From positions 1-13,397 of the forward strand of contig JACQMX010000057.1 of assembly GCA_016203375.1 (NCBI GenBank): a DNA stretch of 13,397 nucleotides. Reading direction: 5' to 3'. Under the pieces are notes generated by a model, which worked only from the letters and a program-made list of their open reading frames with translations, did no database searches and was not told the DNA's origin. Shown piece by piece: positions 7,974 to 13,397 of this stretch. Made by a program: the position numbers and the translations under genes. Every line of letters begins with the position of its first letter. Within the stretch, counting starts at the first letter, position 1. Source of the DNA: Candidatus Woesearchaeota archaeon. Lineage in GTDB: Archaea > Nanobdellota > Nanobdellia > Woesearchaeales > UBA12501.

Positions 7974-8249
7974 ATGATGAAGACGAAGCGCGGCATGGAG
8001 TTGACCATGAACACTATTGTCATAGCGGTTATCGCGCTAATCATCCTTATCGTCCTTGTGCTTATCTTCACTGGAAGAATACGAATTACTGGTGAAGAGA
8101 CAGAAAAAGTCGTTCAGCCATATACAGGAGAAAAATGCTCGATTCCTGGAACAGGAAGAACGTGCAGATTCCAAAATGAATGCGAGTCCATGGGCGGGTT
8201 AAATAACGGCCAGCTTGATTGTACTGTAGGTATATGCTGCTCGAAATAG
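7974..8249 (+). CDS. Small pilin-like protein with six cysteines (third of three)
   Basis: The protein has 91 residues. MMKTKRGMELTMN leads into a hydrophobic helix (about 14-32) ending IFTGRI, then a polar linker and cysteines at 55, 64, 70, 83, 88 and 89, with the C-C pair two residues from the end. The first half is a clear paralogue of the protein at 7379, while the cysteine-rich part has diverged in sequence and loop lengths but kept the C-C-C-C-CC order. The start could also be the ATG at 7977. Role is unknown; a surface-exposed, disulfide-stabilised minor pilin-like unit is inferred. Confidence 0.73.
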   Translation: MMKTKRGMELTMNTIVIAVIALIILIVLVLIFTGRIRITGEETEKVVQPYTGEKCSIPGTGRTCRFQNECESMGGLNNGQLDCTVGICCSK

Positions 8250-8258
8250 GTGATGCTC

Positions 8259-8348
8259 ATGCATGACAATAACGCAAACTCGTCGCTGACAGGCGAGTTT
8301 GTGGAATTGAAAATCGTCGGACTAAAGTCCGAGGTATTAAACCGATGA
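8259..8348 (+). CDS. Possible 29-residue leader peptide overlapping the pheS start
   Basis: A 29-codon frame (MHDNNANSSLTGEF... LNR) starts five bases after AGGTGA (8248-8253), the same spacing as for the gene at 7974. It ends in TGA at 8346-8348, overlapping the pheS ATG as ATGA. The frame also has an ATG at 8253, inside the binding site. The peptide has no membrane helix and only one Phe, so classic attenuation by phenylalanine codons is not supported. Translating it would open both hairpins below and deliver ribosomes to pheS. It may instead be chance; no homologue is known to me. Confidence 0.4.
   Translation: MHDNNANSSLTGEFVELKIVGLKSEVLNR
8273..8303 (+). promoter_or_regulatory. Leader hairpin 1 upstream of pheS
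   Basis: CGCAAACTCG (8273-8282) pairs with CGAGTTTGTG (8294-8303), ten pairs with one G-U. Two more weak pairs are possible inside, leaving a loop of about seven bases. No poly-T follows, so it does not look like a terminator. It lies inside the possible leader peptide frame. Confidence 0.55.
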
Positions 8349-8356
8349 TTTTCAAT
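8306..8356 (+). promoter_or_regulatory. Leader hairpin 2 that pairs up the pheS start codon
   Basis: ATTGAAAATC (8306-8315) is fully complementary to GATTTTCAAT (8347-8356), and G8316-T8346 extends the stem. Inside, TCGGAC (8317-8322) pairs with GTCCGA (8327-8332) around a TAAA loop. The pheS ATG (8345-8347) falls at the base of the outer stem, and its likely binding site GAGGT (8331-8335) overlaps the inner stem. The arrangement would hinder initiation at pheS unless opened. The tetraloop hairpin also resembles the subterminal palindromes of IS200/IS605 elements. Confidence 0.6.
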
Positions 8357-9883
8357 AAGATAATCAATACGTTGCATCCTTTGGAAAGAAAGGTGCTCCC
8401 GCATATAGCGAAGCACGCAACGATTTCTGCATTAATTGACGCGAGCAAGCTTAGTGAAACAGAGGTCATACGCGCTATCCAATGGCTATCCAATAAAAAT
8501 ATTGTAACTATTGATGTTAGGCCTGTTGAATTAATCGGCCTTGATGAGAACGGAAAAGCCTACAGCAAAATAGGCTTGCCGGAAAAGCGTTTTCTCAAAG
8601 CGATAAGCGCGAAACCGCTTTCACAGCAAGAGATTGTGAAACATGAAAATGTAACACAAGAAGAGATTGGCGTCTGTATCGGGTTGCTGAAACGGTATGG
8701 CGCCATTGAATTTAAAGAAGAGATGAAAATCGCGATCACCGATGCCGGAAAAGCCCTTTTGACAACCGTGCTGCCAGAAGAACATCTGCTTGAGCGTCTC
8801 GCGAAAGAGAGCCGTAACGTGAGTGCACTTACCCTTGCAGAGAAAGAAGCATATGAACGGCTCAAGCGACGAAAGGAGATCATCAAGACAACCCCAATAA
8901 AAGTTCGGACCGTCACGCTTACTGCGCTGGGCGAAAAACTTGCCAAGATAAAACTTGATGCTAAAGGCATCCAAGATAGGCTAACGCCTCAAATGTTAAA
9001 GGAAGGCAGTTGGAAAGGTAAAACCTTCCGCCATTATGATGTAAAGATCAACGTGCCAAAGATTACCGGCGGCAAACGGCATTTCGAGAATCAAGCGTTA
9101 GAGTACATCAAGCGCATCTGGCTTGATCTCGGATTTAAAGAAATGAAGGGAAGCTATGTACAAACCTCCTTTTGGGATCTTGACACCCTTTTCGTACCCC
9201 AGGATCATCCTGCACGACAAATGCAAGACACGCTCTACATAGGTTCTGGTACCATAGAACGAGGAAAGCTTCCCCCGATCTACAAGAAGATAAAAGAGGT
9301 TCATGAAAAGGGAGGGAATACAGGAAGCATGGGTTGGCGAACACCGTGGAACGAGGATGAAGAGAAAAAGCTTCTCCTTCGAACGCACACAACTGTGTTG
9401 AGCGCGCAGAGACTTGCGAGCTTAAAAAAAGAAGAATTGCCGGGAAAATTCTTTAACGCCGGACGCGTCTTCAGAAACGAAGCGGTAGATTGGAAGCATT
9501 TATTCGAATTCTACCAAGTTGACGGCATTGTGGTGGATGAAAATGCGACCTTAAAACACTTGAAAGGCTATCTGCGATGCTTCTTCGGAAAAATGGGTTA
9601 TCCGGATGTTCGCATGCGACCGGCATACTTTCCTTATACCGAGCCATCTGTAGAAGTAGATGTTTTCCATCCAATAAAGAAAGAATGGGTCGAACTTGGC
9701 GGTGCGGGCATCTTCAGGCCTGAAGTGGTTATTCCCTTGCTTGGAAAAGACGTGCCAGTGCTTGCATGGGGACTTGGCCTTGCGCGCATTGTTTCCGGCT
9801 ATTATAACATTACGGATATTCGTGACCTATACAAGAATGATTTAAAACAATTACGCGAAATGAAGGCATGGATGCGGGTGTAA
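8345..9883 (+). CDS. pheS: Phenylalanine--tRNA ligase alpha subunit
   Basis: This is the catalytic subunit of the cytoplasmic alpha2-beta2 enzyme that charges tRNA-Phe with phenylalanine at the cost of ATP. The 512-residue length fits the archaeal/eukaryotic type. N-terminal helix-turn-helix modules open with LHPLERKVLPHI (10-21), as in other archaeal PheS, and run through the first third. The class II core follows. Motif 2 is the FRNE at 376-379 with the following DWKHLFEFYQVDG, and motif 3 is GLGLAR (476-481). The start is placed at ATG 8345, just before the conserved N-terminus, with GAGGT nine bases upstream. The start codon lies in a hairpin and overlaps a possible leader peptide stop. 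No strong promoter is seen in the 95 bases upstream, so it may share the transcript from 7304. Confidence 0.95.
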   Translation: MIFNKIINTLHPLERKVLPHIAKHATISALIDASKLSETEVIRAIQWLSNKNIVTIDVRPVELIGLDENGKAYSKIGLPEKRFLKAISAKPLSQQEIVKHENVTQEEIGVCIGLLKRYGAIEFKEEMKIAITDAGKALLTTVLPEEHLLERLAKESRNVSALTLAEKEAYERLKRRKEIIKTTPIKVRTVTLTALGEKLAKIKLDAKGIQDRLTPQMLKEGSWKGKTFRHYDVKINVPKITGGKRHFENQALEYIKRIWLDLGFKEMKGSYVQTSFWDLDTLFVPQDHPARQMQDTLYIGSGTIERGKLPPIYKKIKEVHEKGGNTGSMGWRTPWNEDEEKKLLLRTHTTVLSAQRLASLKKEELPGKFFNAGRVFRNEAVDWKHLFEFYQVDGIVVDENATLKHLKGYLRCFFGKMGYPDVRMRPAYFPYTEPSVEVDVFHPIKKEWVELGGAGIFRPEVVIPLLGKDVPVLAWGLGLARIVSGYYNITDIRDLYKNDLKQLREMKAWMRV

Positions 9884-9894
9884 GGTGTAATAAT

Positions 9895-10464
9895 ATGAAA
9901 TTGAAAACCATAATTGAAAAGGCAGGAAAGGTATGCAAAACCCCAACTGCCTTTTTTACCGCAAATAGACAAGAAAAGGGAATGAAAGAGGCCATGCAAT
10001 ATATGTTTGTCCTTGGATTCCTCTTTTCTCTCCTCACTGTTACAATGAACGCGCTGCTTGCGGGGAAGAAGGCGTTTGCCACATACCAAAACCTCGTCCT
10101 ATTTGTCCTCGGCGCACAACTCGTGCTTGCATACCTGTTCCTTATCATCCTCTTTTTTGTGGAAGCTGGCCTCGTTCACCTTTTCGCTCGTCTTTTTGGG
10201 GGGAAGGCTACCTATAAAGACACCTATCGCATCATCATTTATGGCGATACGCCCTCACTACTGTTTGGCTGGATTCCCGTGCTTGGAATCCTCGCCTTTG
10301 TCTATTCCATATATATTCATATTGTCGGCGTAAGAATATTCCATCGACTATCCAGAGGCATGGCATCTCTTGCTGTGCTTCTTTCTGTGCTTATCATGCT
10401 CTCCGCACTCGTCATGGTAATGCGTTTGCAAGGCGCTCCAGAAATAGGGATAGCAATCACTTAA
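9895..10464 (+). CDS. Yip1-like multi-span membrane protein
   Basis: The protein has 189 residues. A short polar N-terminus (MKLKTIIEKAGKVCKTPTAFF) is followed by about five hydrophobic segments. The pattern of T-x-A-F-F near the N-terminus, FGGKATYKDTYRIIIYGDTP in the middle, and I-P-x-L-G before the next span fits the Yip1 domain family, best known from eukaryotic Golgi trafficking and also common in prokaryotes with unknown role. The ATG at 9895 has AAGGTG seven bases upstream and lies 11 bases after pheS; the next gene, pheT, starts 21 bases after it. The tight spacing on both sides indicates one operon, so the protein is probably made together with the synthetase, though a functional tie is unproven. 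Confidence 0.7.
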   Translation: MKLKTIIEKAGKVCKTPTAFFTANRQEKGMKEAMQYMFVLGFLFSLLTVTMNALLAGKKAFATYQNLVLFVLGAQLVLAYLFLIILFFVEAGLVHLFARLFGGKATYKDTYRIIIYGDTPSLLFGWIPVLGILAFVYSIYIHIVGVRIFHRLSRGMASLAVLLSVLIMLSALVMVMRLQGAPEIGIAIT

Positions 10465-10485
10465 ATTACTAAAAAGGAAGTCATA

Positions 10486-12147
10486 ATGCCAACAATCACC
10501 TTAAACAAAAGTGTCATCGAAAATCTTGTCGGAAAGAAATTACCTCTAGACAAGCTAAAAGATCGCATCTCTATGCTAGGGACAGACCTTGAAGGTATAG
10601 AGGGGGATAAGATCCATGTAGAAATTTTTCCAAATAGGCCTGATTTGCTATCTGAACAAGGTTTTGCGCGCGCCTTCGCCGCATTTATCGGCACAAAACC
10701 TGGATTGCGGCAGTATACAATAAAGAAAAGTGGTTTCAAGGTTATTGTTGATCCTTCTGTTTCCATGCGACCGTACACGGTTTGCGCACTAGTGAAGAAT
10801 TTAACCTTTACCGACGAACGCGTTCGAGAGATAATGCAAGTGCAAGAGAAATTAGCAACAACACATGGACGAAATAGAAAAAAATCTGCGTATGGAATAT
10901 ACCCCGCGGATACCATAACCTTCCCAATCCAATATATTGCAAAAGATCCAACAAAAATCAAATTCAAACCATTAGGATTTCATCAGGAAATACTTGCTTC
11001 TGAAGTTCTTGAACGACACCCCAAAGGAAGGGAGTATAGGCACATAACAGAAGGTTGGAAAAAATACCCTTTCTTTATCGATGCAAAAGACAAGGTCATG
11101 TGCATGTTACCGTTTACCAATTCAAATGATACCGGCAAGGTGGATCTTCATACAAAAAATGTTTTTATCGAGTGTTCTGGCATTGATTTACAAAACATAC
11201 AGGTGGCACTTAACATTATTGTAACGACCCTTGCAGATATGGGTGGGGAGATATATAGTTTAGATATCGTTTACTCTAACAAGACAATAACCACGCCAAG
11301 CGTACATCCAACAAAGATAAAGCTTGATCTTCCTTATGTAAACAAGCGTTTAGGCCTCCAACTAACAGAAAAAGAAGCAGTAAAATTACTGGGAAGAATG
11401 GGTTACGGATATGCGAATGGATTTGCACTTGTTCCCGCATATCGAGCAGATATCCTCCACCAAGTAGACCTTATTGAGGATATCGCCATTGCATATGGCT
11501 ATGAAAATTTTGAAGAAATCATCCCGCATGTGGCAACCATAGCAGAGGAAAGTCCGTTTGATGTTTTTAAGAATCGTATTGGGCAATATCTTGTTGGACT
11601 TGGATTATTGGAAACAAACACCTACCACCTTATCGATAAAGAGATACAAACAACATGGATGAAATTGAAAGTGGAAGCTATTGAACTGGTGGATCCAGTA
11701 AGCCAAGAATATAACTCTCTCCGGTATTGGATGATTCCATCGCTCTTGCATGTCTTGCGAGAAAATAAACAGCATGAATACCCACAACGAATTTTTGAGT
11801 CAGGTACCGTGTTCATGCATGATAAAGCAGTCGAAGAAACTGGGATTCGCGAAGTTATGAGGTTATGCGCGATGAGCACGCACCCTGATGCAGATTTCAC
11901 TGAAGCAAAACAGATGCTTGATTATGTTTTTCGCGCGCTAGATTTGCCATATGAAGTTGTAGAAACAGAGCATGCCAGCTTTATTCCTGGCCGAGTTGGT
12001 CGCGTTGTTGCGCAGGGAAAGAATGTCGCGTTTGTTGGAGAGCTGCATCCTGAAGTTCTCCAAACCTTTGGACTCGAGATGCCGGTTTGTGCATTTGAGC
12101 TTAATGTAAATGAAATATTTGCTCTGCTCCAAGAAAAAGAGAAATAA
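10486..12147 (+). CDS. pheT: Phenylalanine--tRNA ligase beta subunit
   Basis: The beta subunit partners PheS and carries the editing (B3/B4) domain that removes mischarged tyrosine. The 553 residues match the shorter archaeal/eukaryotic type, without the bacterial N-terminal EMAP-like and C-terminal anticodon-binding domains. The N-terminus MPTITLNKS and the VEIFPNRPDLLSEQGFARA stretch are typical; the latter is the family's N-R-P-D-L signature. B3/B4 lies about 85-250, the B5 helix-turn-helix-like domain about 270-345, and the catalytic-like domain to the end, with VAFVGELHPEVL near 518-529. AAGGA seven bases before ATG 10486 sets the start. It ends 10 bases from the convergent L14e gene. 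Confidence 0.95.
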   Translation: MPTITLNKSVIENLVGKKLPLDKLKDRISMLGTDLEGIEGDKIHVEIFPNRPDLLSEQGFARAFAAFIGTKPGLRQYTIKKSGFKVIVDPSVSMRPYTVCALVKNLTFTDERVREIMQVQEKLATTHGRNRKKSAYGIYPADTITFPIQYIAKDPTKIKFKPLGFHQEILASEVLERHPKGREYRHITEGWKKYPFFIDAKDKVMCMLPFTNSNDTGKVDLHTKNVFIECSGIDLQNIQVALNIIVTTLADMGGEIYSLDIVYSNKTITTPSVHPTKIKLDLPYVNKRLGLQLTEKEAVKLLGRMGYGYANGFALVPAYRADILHQVDLIEDIAIAYGYENFEEIIPHVATIAEESPFDVFKNRIGQYLVGLGLLETNTYHLIDKEIQTTWMKLKVEAIELVDPVSQEYNSLRYWMIPSLLHVLRENKQHEYPQRIFESGTVFMHDKAVEETGIREVMRLCAMSTHPDADFTEAKQMLDYVFRALDLPYEVVETEHASFIPGRVGRVVAQGKNVAFVGELHPEVLQTFGLEMPVCAFELNVNEIFALLQEKEK

Positions 12148-12156
12148 GTAAAAAGA
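12131..12156 (-). terminator. U-rich terminator for the L34e-L14e transcript
   Basis: Read on the minus strand just after the L14e stop, the sequence holds several T runs, including two of five (12154-12150 and 12137-12133), inside the 3' end of pheT. Archaeal termination usually needs only such U tracts. It overlaps the lysine-rich end of pheT, so the run could simply reflect codons. Confidence 0.4.
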
Positions 12157-12157
12157 T

Positions 12158-12511
12158 TTAAGATAGGGTCTTCTGCTTCGTTTTCTTTTCTTTCGCTGGT
12201 TTTTCAGCGACAACCGAGGAAGTCTTCTTTGTTTTTCTCAAGTGCCGCGGCCTTGCTGCCGCTTTCTTCGCCTTGGTTTCCTTTACCTCAAGCCCAAGTT
12301 TCTTGAATACTACAACAATTTCTGCATGCGGCGCCCCTTTCTTGATCTTAAGTACATCACGCAATGGTTCAAGGTGAGTGACGTTGCACTTACGTCTCCG
12401 TGTTTGACCATCAATAAGAACTATATTCTTCCCAAGAACATCCACAACAACGCATTTTTTGCCTGCATCTCGACCGGCGATCTTTACACAGAGCCTACCA
12501 ACCTCTATCAT
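12158..12511 (-). CDS. rpl14e: Large ribosomal subunit protein L14e
   Basis: A 117-residue archaeal/eukaryotic ribosomal protein with no bacterial counterpart. IEVGRLCVKIAGRDAGKKC (2-20) is the family's KOW-type N-terminus, and RRRKCNVTHLEPL (38-50) is its second conserved block. The family core is about 75-85 residues; here a lysine/alanine-rich tail of about 40 residues follows, likely disordered and RNA-binding. The start at 12511 is supported by the ATGA overlap with the upstream L34e stop and by homology beginning at MIEVG. An upstream in-frame ATG at 12556 would put 15 poorly conserved residues ahead and overlap L34e. Confidence 0.93.
   Translation of the reverse strand: MIEVGRLCVKIAGRDAGKKCVVVDVLGKNIVLIDGQTRRRKCNVTHLEPLRDVLKIKKGAPHAEIVVVFKKLGLEVKETKAKKAAARPRHLRKTKKTSSVVAEKPAKEKKTKQKTLS
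12171..12205 (+). terminator. Possible U-rich terminator after pheT
   Basis: Beyond the pheT stop, the plus strand has T-rich stretches (TTTTCTTTTCTTT and GGTTTTT). They are antisense to lysine codons of the L14e tail, so the evidence is weak. Confidence 0.3.
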
Positions 12512-12774
12512 GATCTCGCCCTCGCAATGATGCGCTTTCGCATACAGGCAGAACAAAGCACACCGCCGTACGGGCGCTCTGGTCGCTTTGCTGTCTTTGG
12601 GAGATTCCTCATGAGCGTTGGTCGAGCCCTGGGAACTGCTTTTAATGGAACACCACAGCCGCTACAGACAGCCCTACCTGGCTTTCTTCGCCTATGATGT
12701 AGCACTGCAACCCCACCGGGAATACGTCTGAAAACCCGACGAAATGTTCGTGATTTAAACCTACCAGAGACCAT
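12508..12774 (-). CDS. rpl34e: Large ribosomal subunit protein L34e
   Basis: An 88-residue ribosomal protein found in archaea and eukaryotes. RTFRRVFRRIPGG (9-21) and RNLPKTAKRPERPYGG (56-71) are the family's hallmark blocks. Two C-x2-C pairs (37/40 and 74/77) form the usual zinc site. The stop overlaps the L14e start as ATGA, so the two are translated together. No clear ribosome binding site precedes the ATG at 12774. A TATA box sits 37 bases upstream, so the transcript probably has a very short leader. Confidence 0.94.
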   Translation of the reverse strand: MVSGRFKSRTFRRVFRRIPGGVAVLHHRRRKPGRAVCSGCGVPLKAVPRARPTLMRNLPKTAKRPERPYGGVLCSACMRKRIIARARS

Positions 12775-12807
12775 AATTCATCAACTTTTGAGTGGAAAAG
12801 GGAACGA

Positions 12808-12815
12808 TTTATAAA
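12808..12815 (-). promoter_or_regulatory. TATA box of the L34e-L14e operon
   Basis: TTTATAAA is palindromic and is centred 37 bases ahead of the L34e ATG, which would place the transcription start about 10 bases before the gene. A-rich bases in the BRE position (AAAACA on the minus strand) lie directly upstream. Confidence 0.6.
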
Positions 12816-12825
12816 TGTTTTGAAG

Positions 12826-12904
12826 CCCTGTTACCCCCAATATCTAATAAAACCGAAATATTTAAAAAAAGAATACACCAGTAATAAACGGGGGTTAAAC
12901 AGGG
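12826..12904. repeat. Mirrored GGGGGT(T)AA(A)CAGGG sites in the divergent promoter region
   Basis: CCCTGTTACCCCC (12826-12838) is the reverse complement of GGGGGTTAAACAGGG (12890-12904), apart from two extra bases in the latter. Each copy, read toward its gene, lies just ahead of a TATA box: directly next to it for the plus-strand gene, about 10 bases away for L34e. The AT-rich spacer between them includes GAAATATTTAAA (12855-12866), which could be a further BRE/TATA. The arrangement suggests a shared regulator site; alternatively the arms could form a cruciform. Confidence 0.65.
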
Positions 12905-12911
12905 TATAAAT
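12905..12911 (+). promoter_or_regulatory. TATA box of the transcription factor E gene
   Basis: TATAAAT is centred 33 bases before the ATG at 12941. It predicts a leader of only about 6-8 bases, in line with the absence of a ribosome binding site. The CAGGG end of the mirrored site directly abuts it, in the BRE position. An alternative is GAAATATTTAAA at 12855-12866, with a leader of about 50 bases. Confidence 0.5.
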
Positions 12912-12940
12912 GGGTTTTATTTGGTTCCAAAAAACAAACT

Positions 12941-13397
12941 ATGAAATTGTCTAATAAAGCGGTAGAAGATGTTATAGTGCACATAGCAGGAGAGGATGTT
13001 TTGCCTCTTGTCCAAGCGCTCAAGAATAAGAAGAATATTTCAGAGTTCAAACTTGCTGAAAAGATCAGTCAGGAGATCAATATCACCCGAAATATGCTTT
13101 ACCGTTTATATCATGCGAATCTTGTTTCTTTTATTCGAAGAAAGGATAAAGCAAAAGGGTGGTACATTTATTACTGGACATTTAAGCCAAAACACATAAA
13201 ATATCTTGCTGATGAGATTAGAAAACAGCGTTTAGAAAAACTAAAGGAACGTATAGAACGAGAAAAGGAAGGCCAATTCTTTATGTGTCAAAATAAATGC
13301 ATGCGCCTCAATTTTGAGCAAGCGGTTGATTTTTATTATAAATGCCCAGAATGTGGGCAATTAATGACACAAGAAGACAATGGTGCCACTATAGTAC
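12941..13397 (+). CDS. tfe: Transcription factor E alpha subunit, 3' end outside the window
   Basis: The frame runs open from ATG 12941 to the window edge (152 codons, no stop). TFE is the archaeal counterpart of TFIIE-alpha; it stabilises the opened promoter in the RNA polymerase initiation complex. A winged-helix domain covers about residues 8-90 (EFKLAEKI, then NMLYRLYHANLVSFIRRKDKAKGWYIYYW), then a basic helix (RKQRLEKLKERIEREKE), then a zinc ribbon with CQNKC and CPECG. The first cysteine pair is spaced C-x3-C rather than C-x2-C, but the overall length to the next conserved residues is unchanged. Families are usually about 170-180 residues, so perhaps 20-30 residues are missing. No ribosome binding site is seen before the ATG, consistent with a short-leader transcript. 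Confidence 0.9.
   Translation, partial: MKLSNKAVEDVIVHIAGEDVLPLVQALKNKKNISEFKLAEKISQEINITRNMLYRLYHANLVSFIRRKDKAKGWYIYYWTFKPKHIKYLADEIRKQRLEKLKERIEREKEGQFFMCQNKCMRLNFEQAVDFYYKCPECGQLMTQEDNGATIV

Noticed and set aside
8249..8290. C/D-box RNA (GTGATG ... CTGA)
   Set aside because: GTGATG is explained by the recurring AGGTGATG ribosome binding site, no clear C'/D' pair follows, and no guide-like pairing could be assigned.
12242..12697. 151-codon plus-strand frame across the ribosomal protein genes
   Set aside because: It is antisense to L14e and L34e, both strongly recognisable, and its translation resembles no family.
12826..12904. Mirrored G-rich sites as terminal inverted repeats of a small transposon
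   Set aside because: No flanking target duplication was found, the enclosed 51 bases have no coding content, and the arms sit exactly at two promoters.
1..13397. CRISPR array, tRNA or rRNA genes
   Set aside because: No regularly spaced repeats, cloverleaf-like segments or rRNA-like stretches were recognised by eye on either strand.

Overview
The window reads as a piece of an archaeal chromosome, most likely from the DPANN superphylum (Woesearchaeota/Pacearchaeota-like). The basis is seen in the sequence: archaeal/eukaryotic-type ribosomal proteins L34e and L14e, transcription factor E, archaeal-type PheS and PheT, TATA-box promoters, GAGGTGAT-type ribosome binding sites, and many small secreted or pilin-like proteins with the DPANN look (KGQ/KRG before one hydrophobic helix). 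The phylum is inferred from general style, not from a search.

Region 1 (1-7292, plus strand) is a tightly packed cell-surface gene cluster. A large Ig-like surface protein enters from the left edge. It is followed by a 1017-residue protein with a signal peptide, Ig-like modules, three eight-cysteine repeats, one membrane span and a long charged cytoplasmic tail. Three proteins with type IV pilin-like (class III signal peptide-like) N-termini follow, with spacings of +7, +2 and -1 bases. All have their bulk outside the cell and carry cysteines.

Region 2 (7293-8249) has its own TATA promoter and encodes three consecutive proteins of 91-93 residues. Each has one N-terminal hydrophobic helix and exactly six cysteines, the last two a Cys-Cys pair near the C-terminus. 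With region 1 they make up the most system-like part of the window, a possible pilin/adhesin surface structure. No assembly ATPase, platform protein or prepilin peptidase lies inside the window.

Region 3 (8250-12147) is pheS, a Yip1-like membrane protein, then pheT. The 95-base leader of pheS is unusual. It holds a 29-codon reading frame with a good ribosome binding site whose stop overlaps the pheS start as ATGA. It also holds two hairpins, and the second pairs the pheS start codon into a 10-bp stem. This may be translational-coupling control, or a remnant of an IS200/IS605-type end.

Region 4 (12148-13397) has L34e and L14e on the minus strand, overlapping by ATGA, and transcription factor E on the plus strand, running off the right edge. 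Their shared 166-base promoter region holds two mirrored copies of a GGGGGT(T)AA(A)CAGGG motif, one facing each gene just ahead of its TATA box. No tRNA, rRNA, CRISPR array or recognisable transposase was seen.
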